From DASTHS01 sp035718085 (GTDB lineage Bacteria > Actinomycetota > Acidimicrobiia > Acidimicrobiales > Palsa-688), in the NCBI GenBank assembly GCA_035718085.1, contig DASTHS010000070.1, positions 1-11,537 on the forward strand: a stretch of DNA of 11,537 nucleotides, read 5' to 3'. The stretch's first letter is position 1. Each line of letters begins with the position of its first letter. Both the position numbers and the translations under genes were made by a program. Shown one piece after another: positions 1 through 6,844 of this stretch. Under the pieces are notes generated by a model that did no database searches, was not told the origin of the DNA, and worked only from the letters and a program-made list of their open reading frames with translations.

Positions 1-509
1 ACACGTTCCTCTTCACCGGCTCGGTGCGCGACAACATCGCCTTCGCCGACCCGGCCGCCTCCGACGAGCGGGTCGTCGACGCGGCGCGCCTGGCCGGTGC
101 CGACACCTTCGTCCGGGCGCTCCCCGACGGCTACGCCACCATGCTCGGCGAGCGCGGGCTGTCGCTGTCGGGCGGCCAGCGCCAGCGCATCGCCCTGGCC
201 CGGGCCATCCTCGCCGACCCGCGGGTGTTGGTGCTCGACGACGCCACCTCGTCGGTCGACGCCGGCAAGGAGCACGAGATCCGGGACGCCCTGGCCACGG
301 TGATGGCAGGGCGCACGACCCTGGTCATCTCCCACCGGCCGGCGACCATCGCCCTGGCCTCTCGCGTCGTGCTGCTCGACGGCGGCCGCGTCGTGGCCGA
401 CGGCACGCACGACGACCTGCTCGCTGGCTGCCCCCGCTACCGTGAGGTGCTGGCGCAGGCGGCCCTCGCCGACGCCGCTCGCGGGCCGGCCGACGGAACG
501 CAGGGCTGA
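1..509 (+). CDS. ABC exporter subunit, C-terminal ATPase part (5' partial)
   Basis: The reading frame is open at the left edge (first full codon at base 3) and ends at TGA 507-509, leaving 168 residues of an ABC exporter nucleotide-binding domain. Visible parts, in order: the post-Q-loop FLFTGSVRDNI segment; a perfect LSGGQ signature (bases 165-179); Walker B VLVLDD followed by the D-loop SSVD (225-254); and the switch histidine in ISHRP (codon 333-335). The position that normally holds the catalytic Walker B glutamate is aspartate (codon 240-242). In known heterodimeric exporters (TM287/288, BmrCD, LmrCD types) this marks the subunit contributing Walker motifs to the degenerate ATP site. The stop overlaps the ATG of the next ABC subunit by one base, so the two are almost certainly co-translated partners. 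The transmembrane domain and Walker A lie outside the window. The substrate cannot be told; annotators usually call such pairs multidrug or lipid exporters. Confidence 0.95.
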   Translation, partial: TFLFTGSVRDNIAFADPAASDERVVDAARLAGADTFVRALPDGYATMLGERGLSLSGGQRQRIALARAILADPRVLVLDDATSSVDAGKEHEIRDALATVMAGRTTLVISHRPATIALASRVVLLDGGRVVADGTHDDLLAGCPRYREVLAQAALADAARGPADGTQG

Positions 510-2308
510 TGGCCTGGGCCCGCACCGGGGCCGCGGTCACCGACGACGACCGCATCGGCCGCGACGAGGCCGGCGCCGTGCTGCGACGCACCTTGGAGAT
601 GCTCCGGCCCTACCGCAGGGGGTTGCTCGCGGCGGTGGCGGTGCTCGTGGTGTACACGGCGTCGCTGGAGGCAGGCCCCCTCATCGTCGGCGTCGTCGTC
701 AACCACGGGCTGGTGGGCGGCCACCGCAGCGCCCGGGTGGTCGAGGTCGGCGCCATCGCCTACATCAGCGTCGCCATGGTCATGGGCGTGGCCGAGCGGG
801 CACAGATCCTGATGGTCAACCGCGTCGGCGAAAGCTTTCTTCGCGACCTGCGGATCCGGGTGTTCGACCACATCCTCTCGCTGTCGATGCCGTTCTTCGA
901 CCGCGAGCAGACCGGGCGGCTCGTGGCCCGCATGACCTCCGACATCGACGCCCTCGAGATGCTGGTCCAGCAGGGGTTGCTGGTCTTCGTGACCAGCGCG
1001 CTGCTCTTCAGCACGGTGCTCGTCGTGATGGCCGTGCTCTCGCCGCTGCTGTTCGTCGTCACCCTCGTGGTGGTGCCCCCGGTGGTGGTCTCGTCGCAGA
1101 GGTTCCGCCGCGACTCGAACGCCGCCTACCTGGTGGTGCGCGACCGCATCGGCCAGACGCTCTCCGCCCTGCAGGAGTCGCTGGCGGGCGTGCGGGTGGT
1201 GCAGGCCTTCGGCCGCGAACGGGAGCAGCACGAGCGGTTCCGGGCCCGCAACGAGGCGCAGTACGAGGCCAACGTGCACGCCGTGCGCATCTCGGCCCGC
1301 TACTTCCCCACCGTCGAGCTCGCCAGCGTGGCGGCCACAGCGATCATCGTCGTGGTAGGCGGGCTCATGGTGCACGCCCACCTCACCCAGGTGGGCACTG
1401 TCACCTCGTTCATCCTCTACCTGGGGCTGCTGATCGACCCCATCCAGCAGGTCAGCCAGCTGTTCAACTTGGTGCAGCAGTCCGGCGCTGCCCTCCACAA
1501 GCTCTACGGGCTGCTCGACGTCGCCCCCGACGTGGCCGAACGGCGCGGCGCCCTCGACCTGCCCCGCGGCGGCGACCTGGTGGTCGCCGAGGTGGGGTTC
1601 CGCTACCGCCCCGACCTCGACCCGGTGCTCGACGACGTCACGATCGCCGTGCCCCACGGGTCGCGACTGGCCCTGGTCGGGCCCACCGGCGCCGGCAAGT
1701 CGACCCTGGCCAAGCTGATGGCCCGCTTCTACGACCCGACCGACGGCCGGGTCACCTACGGGGGCGTCGACCTCCGGGACGCCACCCTGGCGTCGCTACG
1801 ACGCCGCGTCGTGGTGGTCCCCCAGGAGGGCTTCCTCTTCCACGGCACGCTGCTCGACAACGTGCGCATCGCCGCACCCGGAGCGAGCGACGACGATGTG
1901 CGTCAGGCCCTGCGGACGATCGGCGCCGAGGCCCGCTTCGACGCCCTGCCCGACGGGCTCCTGACCGAGGTCCGGGAACGGGGGTCGCGCCTGTCGGCCG
2001 GCGAACGGCAGCTCGTGTCGCTGGCCCGCGCCGCGTTGGCCGACCCCGACGTGCTCATCCTCGACGAGGCGACGTCGAACCTCGACCCCGGCACCGAGGC
2101 CGACGTCGAAGTGGCCATGGGCGCCCTGATGCACGGACGGACGGTCATCGTGATCGCCCACCGCCTCTCCACGGCGCAGCGGGCCGACGCGGTCGCGGTC
2201 GTCGACGCCGGTGGCGTGGTCGAGCACGGCAGCCACGACCAGCTCGTCGCCCGCGGGGGCCCCTACGCGGCGCTCTTCGCCGTCTGGGCCGGAGCGCCCA
2301 CCGGCTGA
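509..2308 (+). CDS. ABC exporter subunit, membrane domain fused to ATPase
   Basis: A 599-residue half-transporter of normal length for a type IV ABC exporter. Residues about 39-310 form the six-helix membrane domain, with hydrophobic stretches near 39-64, 78-97, 160-197 and 270-310. The ATPase domain follows: Walker A GPTGAGKST (391-399), Q-loop glutamine 439, signature LSAGERQ (495-501), Walker B VLILDE with catalytic Glu520, D-loop SNLD and switch His551. The signature is off-consensus (LSAGE for LSGGQ), while its own Walker motifs are intact. The upstream partner is the mirror image (intact LSGGQ, Walker B Asp). The pair therefore predicts one competent and one degenerate ATP site in a heterodimer. 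The ATG at 509 overlaps the upstream TGA (ATGA-like coupling: TGATG), and no other start fits better. It is the last gene of its plus-strand unit and is followed by a hairpin. Substrate unknown. Confidence 0.95.
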   Translation: MAWARTGAAVTDDDRIGRDEAGAVLRRTLEMLRPYRRGLLAAVAVLVVYTASLEAGPLIVGVVVNHGLVGGHRSARVVEVGAIAYISVAMVMGVAERAQILMVNRVGESFLRDLRIRVFDHILSLSMPFFDREQTGRLVARMTSDIDALEMLVQQGLLVFVTSALLFSTVLVVMAVLSPLLFVVTLVVVPPVVVSSQRFRRDSNAAYLVVRDRIGQTLSALQESLAGVRVVQAFGREREQHERFRARNEAQYEANVHAVRISARYFPTVELASVAATAIIVVVGGLMVHAHLTQVGTVTSFILYLGLLIDPIQQVSQLFNLVQQSGAALHKLYGLLDVAPDVAERRGALDLPRGGDLVVAEVGFRYRPDLDPVLDDVTIAVPHGSRLALVGPTGAGKSTLAKLMARFYDPTDGRVTYGGVDLRDATLASLRRRVVVVPQEGFLFHGTLLDNVRIAAPGASDDDVRQALRTIGAEARFDALPDGLLTEVRERGSRLSAGERQLVSLARAALADPDVLILDEATSNLDPGTEADVEVAMGALMHGRTVIVIAHRLSTAQRADAVAVVDAGGVVEHGSHDQLVARGGPYAALFAVWAGAPTG

Positions 2309-2310
2309 GA

Positions 2311-2355
2311 GGGCCGGCTGGCGACGGTCGACGCCGGCCGACCAGCAGCCGGCCC
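2311..2355. terminator. GC-rich hairpin between convergent genes, probable bidirectional terminator
   Basis: A perfect 10-base inverted repeat, GGGCCGGCTG (2311-2320) and CAGCCGGCCC (2346-2355), encloses a second 5-base stem, GGTCG (2326-2330) with CGACC (2339-2343), around an 8-base loop. It starts three bases after the ABC exporter stop and lies about 40 bases past the stop of the oppositely oriented transglutaminase-fold gene. There is no T-tract, which is common for hairpin terminators in high-GC actinobacteria. The position between two converging transcripts supports a shared terminator; the function is inferred. Confidence 0.6.
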
Positions 2356-2395
2356 ACCCGACGACAGGACCGGTGGCCGCACCCATGCGCCGCCC

Positions 2396-4717
2396 CTACC
2401 GGCGCCGCTCGCGGCTCCCCGCGGGGCGCACCAGGCCGACGAGCCGGGCCCGCCGGTCGAGGGCGTCGGCAAGGGCGTCGACCGCGTCGCTCTGCGCCGC
2501 CCACGCCCGGTCGGCGGCGGCCGGGCCGAGGGCGGCGCTGGAGTACACCGCCTGCTCGGCGAGAGCGCCGACGACACCGACCGGTCGCGCGACCGGCGCG
2601 CCGAACGCGGCGGCCACCTCGACTGCGACCTCGGCGGCGGTGGCCGACCGGCGGGGCCGCAACCCGGCCCGGGCGAGCACATCGAGCACCTCCAGCCACG
2701 CGCCGATCGCGCGGCGGCGCGGATCGCCGGACCGCCGCCGCCGCCGTCGGGCGCGGCGCGCCGCAGCCACCAGGCCGACCGCCGCCGTGGCGGCGACCAC
2801 CAGACCGGCGAGTGACCCTGCCGCCACGACGGCGGCCACCTCCAGCGGCGCGAGGCCCCGGTCGGGTCGCGGGCGGGCCACCGCGACCGGCGGCGCCAGG
2901 GCGTGGCCGCTGCGGGGGGTCGCCTTGGGGACGGCGAGGGGGTGCGGGGCGCCCCCGGTGCTGGGCGGGGTGCCACTGGCCGGGAGGGGCGGTGGCGGCG
3001 ACGCCGACGAGGTGGTGGCGGGGGTGACGTCGACGGGTACCCACCCGACCCCGCTCACGGGCACCTCTGCCCAGGTCCAGGCGTCGCGAGCGTCGACGAG
3101 GGCGCTCCCCGCCGGCACCGGGCGGGGACCGCCGGCGCCGGGCAGGCGGTAGCCGGTGGCCACGCGCGCGGGCACGCCCAAGCTGCGGGCCACCACGGCC
3201 ACCAGCGTGGCGAACTGCTCCGGTGTCGCGACGCGCGTGACGGTGGTGGCATCGATGACCGACGCCAGGGTGGTGCCCGACGCCGACGACGCACCCGACA
3301 CTCCTCCCGGGGGGGTCAGCGCGGCGCGCCGGTCGAGGCGGGCGAACACCGCGGCGACGGCCTGCAACCAGCCGACGGTGGCGGTGGGCGCCGCGCCGGT
3401 CGCGGTGGCGAGGGAGCGCACGACCGCGGCCACGTCGGGCGCGGCACCGGCCGGCAGGGCCACCCCTGGCGCGCCGGTGGGCAGCTGCACCAGGCCGTCG
3501 GCAGCCGGCAGCCCGGCCAGTGAGACGGTCGGCGCCCGGGAGGTCACGGCGTAGGCGGCCGGCCGGCCGGCGGCCGCCAACACCATCCCGGTGCCCGGGT
3601 CGGCGTCGACGCTGGCACCTCGGACGGCCACGGGCCGGTCGAGCGCAGGCAGGGGACCGGTCGGCAGCGGGCCGACCACGCGGACGACCTGGGTCACGAC
3701 CCGGTCGGCGCCGGACGCCAGCGGCGGCGCCGCCGGGTCGGGCACCGCGCCGCCGGTCGGCGTGAACCGGGCGGTGAACGACCAGGCCGCACCGTCGTAG
3801 CGGTCGACGATCGAGGTGGCCAGGTAGCCGCTCGAGGGGCCGTCGGTGGTGACCCGGAGCAGGGCGGGCGACGAGGCGCCCGCCTCCGCCGCGGCCCGCT
3901 GCGTGGCGGTGGCGTCGACGGGGTCGGTGATCGTCGGGGTCACCGCCGGTGGGCTGCGGTGCAGTGTGGCGGTCGGCCGGTGCCCGAGCGCGGCCGGCAC
4001 GGTGACCCCCGCCGCTGCCGTCGCGGCCGCGCTGGCGGCCACCACCGCCGAGACCCGCCGGAGGGGCCCCCGACCGCCGCTGACCGGCTCGGCGGTGCCG
4101 GGCGCGGCGGTGGCCGCCGCCCCGCGCCACCCCCCACCGGGAACGGTGGCGGCGCGGGCCGCCGCCCCGAGGGCGACGGCCCCGACCAGGGCGGTCGGCA
4201 CGAGGGTGGCCAGCGGCCCGGCCCCCGAGGTCATGGCCCACACCCCGGCGAGCCCGAGCATCGGGGCGGCCAGGGCGATCCCGCTGCGCCGGAGCCGAGC
4301 GTCGGTCTCGCCGGCGACGACGGCGGTGATGGCCGTGATCACGAGCGGCACGGCCAGCAGGCTGCGGGCGCCGGTGAGGGGCAGCGTCTCGACCAGGAGG
4401 TCGGCGGGTTCGCGGGTCAGGGACCGGCCCAGCGCAACGGGGTCGGGCCCGGCGAAGACGGCGAGCTCCGAGACGACCAGGGCCGTGTGCGCCACGACGG
4501 CCGCAGCGGCCGGCACCCCGAGGCGGCCCATCAGGGCGGCGGCAGCCACCGGCACCACCGCGGCGGCAGCCAGCGCGACGGAGGCCCCGGGGGCGTGCAC
4601 GGCGCGCAGCCAGGGCAAGCCCGAGAGCCACACGGCGACGGTCACGGCCGCCGTCGAGGCCAGGTCGACGAGGGTGCCGGGTGGCCAGGCGCGCCTCCCG
4701 GCGACGGTCGTGGTCAC
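2396..4717 (-). CDS. Membrane-bound transglutaminase-fold protein (TgpA/DUF3488-like with DUF4129-like tail), catalytic residues missing
   Basis: A 773-residue protein. About seven hydrophobic segments lie in residues 15-240, followed by a long exported region, a transglutaminase-fold core at about 485-570, a membrane helix near 620-645, a basic stretch, and a cytoplasmic C-terminal domain resembling DUF4129. This is the usual TgpA-like layout. In the core, the ARSLGVPARVATGY segment and the closing GWVPVDVTP are well conserved, but the catalytic cysteine position is proline (P499 in ATPEQF) and the histidine position is tryptophan (W547 in DAWTW). Only the aspartate (D563) remains. It is therefore probably not a working transglutaminase or peptidase. 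The start is GTG 4717-4715, inside the GTGA overlap with the DUF58 stop and preceded by AGGTGG. The frame stays open upstream to 5800, but that part lies opposite DUF58 coding sequence and is not protein-like. It is the last gene of the FN3-MoxR-DUF58 operon. Confidence 0.88.
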   Translation of the reverse strand: MTTTVAGRRAWPPGTLVDLASTAAVTVAVWLSGLPWLRAVHAPGASVALAAAAVVPVAAAALMGRLGVPAAAAVVAHTALVVSELAVFAGPDPVALGRSLTREPADLLVETLPLTGARSLLAVPLVITAITAVVAGETDARLRRSGIALAAPMLGLAGVWAMTSGAGPLATLVPTALVGAVALGAAARAATVPGGGWRGAAATAAPGTAEPVSGGRGPLRRVSAVVAASAAATAAAGVTVPAALGHRPTATLHRSPPAVTPTITDPVDATATQRAAAEAGASSPALLRVTTDGPSSGYLATSIVDRYDGAAWSFTARFTPTGGAVPDPAAPPLASGADRVVTQVVRVVGPLPTGPLPALDRPVAVRGASVDADPGTGMVLAAAGRPAAYAVTSRAPTVSLAGLPAADGLVQLPTGAPGVALPAGAAPDVAAVVRSLATATGAAPTATVGWLQAVAAVFARLDRRAALTPPGGVSGASSASGTTLASVIDATTVTRVATPEQFATLVAVVARSLGVPARVATGYRLPGAGGPRPVPAGSALVDARDAWTWAEVPVSGVGWVPVDVTPATTSSASPPPPLPASGTPPSTGGAPHPLAVPKATPRSGHALAPPVAVARPRPDRGLAPLEVAAVVAAGSLAGLVVAATAAVGLVAAARRARRRRRRSGDPRRRAIGAWLEVLDVLARAGLRPRRSATAAEVAVEVAAAFGAPVARPVGVVGALAEQAVYSSAALGPAAADRAWAAQSDAVDALADALDRRARLVGLVRPAGSRERRR

Positions 4718-5868
4718 CGCCACCACCTGGGGGCGCCCCGGTGCAGCACGGCTGCGTCCCATGCTGCGACCATCCGGTCGAGGTCGGGGGCCGCCAAGGT
4801 CGTGACGCCGGCGACCTGTGGCAGCGCCGCCGCGGTCAGGGCGGCGACGACGACGGCCTCGTACCGGCCGGCGGCCGCGGCTGCGGCGCGCAGGGCCGCC
4901 GGCTCGGCGGTGCCGGTGACGACCACGAGGTTGCTGACCCCCCGGTCGCGGCCGACGACGGCCAGGGCCTCCTCCAGCGACCCGGCGCCGTCGGGTGCGG
5001 CCCGGGTGAGCCAATCGAGCACGGCCGCAGGGCCGGCGGCCGCGCCGGCGCGCAGCACCACACCGCTCGTGGTGCGGAACGTGACCGGCGCCCGGCCGGC
5101 GCCGGCCACGACGACCACGGTGGCGGCGAGGTCGACGGCCTCCTCGAAGGTGTCGGCGGCGTGCACCGACGGTCGCAGGTCGACCAGCACCACCGTCGAC
5201 GGCTGGGCGGTGTCGACGCTGTGGCGCACGACCAGGGTGCCGAGTCGGGCCGTCGACGGCCAGTGGACCGTGCGCAGGTCGTCGCCGACGACGTACTCCC
5301 GGAGGCGGTGGAAGGTCGTCGACCCCTGCGGAGCGGTGTCGCTGGTCGGGCCCTCGACCAGCCGAGACCGCCCGGCGGGCAGCGGGCGCAACAGGACGAC
5401 CCGCGGCGTCACCACCAGCCGCTGGGGGACGCCGAGGAGCTGCACGCGCCGCCACAGACCGAAGGGGTCGGCGCGGACGAGCTCCGCCGGGCCGACCTCG
5501 AACTCGCCGCGGTCGGCGGTGGGCAGGCGGTAGGTGCGCACCAGTGACTCGCGCCGCCGCAGGCGGTCGAGCTCGACCCGGGCGACCGACGGGCCGATCC
5601 GCTGCTCGAGCACCAGCCCGCGCACCGGACGGCGCGACCGGTTCGAGGCGCGCACGACGAGGACGGCGTCGCCGCCCTTCGCCACCCGGGGCGGCTCGAT
5701 GGTCCGGTCGAGGTCGATGGCTGGGCGGCGGGCGGCCCACGCCCCGCAGGCCGCGACGAGGGCGACCACGGCGGCGCCGGGCACGGCGAGGGGCGACCAT
5801 CCGGCGACCAGGCCCCCGGTGAGCAGTGCGGCGCCCAGGGCCAGCGCCGCCGCGCCGAAGCGGGTCAG
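4714..5868 (-). CDS. DUF58 domain protein, MoxR partner; start uncertain (CTG or frameshift)
   Basis: About 384 residues if started at CTG 5868. Two N-terminal hydrophobic helices (about residues 4-22 and 26-43) precede a beta-rich region and then the hallmark DUF58 segment YVVGDDLRTVHWPSTAR, with HWPST at 202-206. A von Willebrand A-like region follows, beginning VVLVDLRPS. DUF58 proteins are encoded beside MoxR ATPases and are thought to be their clients or membrane partners. The first standard start codon in frame is GTG 5784-5782, but it would delete the first helix and has no ribosome binding site. Homology-style reasoning puts the start near LTRFG at 5868, where AGGTGG sits four bases upstream of a CTG. 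Alternatively, a GTG at 5885, overlapping the MoxR stop, is the true start and the sequence has lost one base near 5871. The stop TGA 4716-4714 overlaps the next gene by four bases. Confidence 0.85.
   Translation of the reverse strand: MTRFGAAALALGAALLTGGLVAGWSPLAVPGAAVVALVAACGAWAARRPAIDLDRTIEPPRVAKGGDAVLVVRASNRSRRPVRGLVLEQRIGPSVARVELDRLRRRESLVRTYRLPTADRGEFEVGPAELVRADPFGLWRRVQLLGVPQRLVVTPRVVLLRPLPAGRSRLVEGPTSDTAPQGSTTFHRLREYVVGDDLRTVHWPSTARLGTLVVRHSVDTAQPSTVVLVDLRPSVHAADTFEEAVDLAATVVVVAGAGRAPVTFRTTSGVVLRAGAAAGPAAVLDWLTRAAPDGAGSLEEALAVVGRDRGVSNLVVVTGTAEPAALRAAAAAAGRYEAVVVAALTAAALPQVAGVTTLAAPDLDRMVAAWDAAVLHRGAPRWWR
4723..4728 (-). promoter_or_regulatory. Ribosome binding site deciding the start of the transglutaminase-fold gene
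   Basis: AGGTGG on the minus strand ends five bases before GTG 4717-4715. It lies within the last codons of DUF58. Two further in-frame GTG codons just upstream overlap or abut this hexamer and so could not use it, which favours 4717 as the start. Confidence 0.55.
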
Positions 5869-5872
5869 CGAG

Positions 5873-5878
5873 CCACCT
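5873..5878 (-). promoter_or_regulatory. Ribosome binding site candidate for DUF58
   Basis: AGGTGG on the minus strand, identical to the hexamer in front of the transglutaminase-fold gene. It lies between the MoxR stop (5884-5882) and a CTG at 5868-5866, with a four-base spacer. No ATG, GTG or TTG in the DUF58 frame lies close enough downstream to use it, so it argues for the CTG start. Confidence 0.4.
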
Positions 5879-5881
5879 GCC

Positions 5882-6844
5882 TCACGGCGCCACGGCCCTC
5901 GGCACCGGCACGGCTTGGAGCGCCCTGGCCACGACCTCGGCTGCCGTTCGACCGGCGAGCTCGGCCTCCGGGCGCAGCACCACGCGATGGGCGAGGGTCG
6001 CCTCGGCCACCGCCTTGACGTCGGCGGGGGTCACGTAGGGCCGACCGGCGGCGGCCGCGGCGGCCCGCGCCACCCTCACCAGGGCGATGGCCCCTCGGGG
6101 CGACACACCGAGGCGCACCTCCGGCGCAGCGCGCGTGTGCGCGGCCAGGGCCACGATGTAGTGCTCGAGGGCGGGCACCACCTCGACGGCCGCCTTGACG
6201 GTCTCGATCATGGCCAGGAGGTCGTGGCCCCGGAGGACGGGGGCGAGCCGGGTGACCGTGGCGCCGTCGCGCTCGGCGCGCAGCACCGCCGCCTCGACCT
6301 CGGGGGCGGGGTAGCCGAGCGACAGGCGCATCGTGAACCGGTCGAGCTGCGCCTCGGGGAGAGCGTAGGTGCCCTCCAGGTCGATGGGGTTCTGGGTGGC
6401 CACCACGACGAAGGGCCGGGGCACCGGGTACGAGGTCCCGTCCGTGGTCACCGTCTGCTCCTGCATCACCTCAAGCAGGGCCGACTGGGTCTTCGGGGAC
6501 GCCCGGTTGATCTCGTCGGCGATCACCACGTTGGCGAAGACGGGGCCGGGCCGGAACGCGAAGGTCCCCGACTTCTGGTCGTAGACGGTGGTGCCGGTCA
6601 CATCGGACGGCAGGAGGTCGGGGGTGAACTGGATGCGGCTGGCGACGGTGTCGATCGACGCAGCGACGGCGCGCGCCAGCGACGTCTTGCCGACGCCGGG
6701 CACGTCCTCGAGCAGCAGGTGCCCCTCGGCGAGCAGGCAACACAGGGCCGCGTGCACGACGGCAGGTCTGCCCTGCACGGCGCGGCTGACGTTGTCGGCC
6801 AGGGCGCCGAAGCGGCTGGCGACGGTGTCGAGGGCGCCGGTCAC
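5882..6844 (-). CDS. MoxR-family AAA+ ATPase
   Basis: A 320-residue protein of standard MoxR length (AAA_3 core plus lid domain). Visible motifs: Walker A DVPGVGKT with Lys53; the MoxR-typical RIQFTPDLLPSDVTG (70-84); Walker B VVIADE (106-111) followed by INRASPKTQSALLE; sensor 1 ATQNP with Asn152; the LPEAQLDRF stretch with candidate arginine finger Arg169; and the sensor 2 region SPRGA. All ATPase residues are intact. MoxR proteins act as chaperone-like ATPases in maturation or assembly of partner proteins, often DUF58 or von Willebrand A proteins encoded next door, as here. The start GTG 6844-6842 overlaps the TGA of the fibronectin protein (GTGA, four bases), indicating translational coupling. 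The frame remains open far upstream (to 7909), but that stretch is antisense to nothing conserved and lies inside the fibronectin gene, so it is not coding. Confidence 0.95.
   Translation of the reverse strand: MTGALDTVASRFGALADNVSRAVQGRPAVVHAALCCLLAEGHLLLEDVPGVGKTSLARAVAASIDTVASRIQFTPDLLPSDVTGTTVYDQKSGTFAFRPGPVFANVVIADEINRASPKTQSALLEVMQEQTVTTDGTSYPVPRPFVVVATQNPIDLEGTYALPEAQLDRFTMRLSLGYPAPEVEAAVLRAERDGATVTRLAPVLRGHDLLAMIETVKAAVEVVPALEHYIVALAAHTRAAPEVRLGVSPRGAIALVRVARAAAAAAGRPYVTPADVKAVAEATLAHRVVLRPEAELAGRTAAEVVARALQAVPVPRAVAP

Noticed and set aside
240..242. Walker B Glu-to-Asp change read as an inactivating mutation of the first ABC subunit
   Set aside because: Paired with the altered signature of the second subunit it matches the normal asymmetry of heterodimeric exporters.
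442..3027. An 861-codon plus-strand open frame overlapping the second ABC gene
   Set aside because: Arg/Pro/Gly-rich shadow in another frame of the ABC exporter and of the antisense transglutaminase-fold gene; no motif.
4718..5800. Upstream extension of the transglutaminase-fold frame to an ATG at 5800
   Set aside because: This stretch overlaps DUF58 in a different frame and is Arg/Pro-rich. Protein-like hydrophobic sequence begins only after GTG 4717, which has a ribosome binding site and a GTGA overlap.
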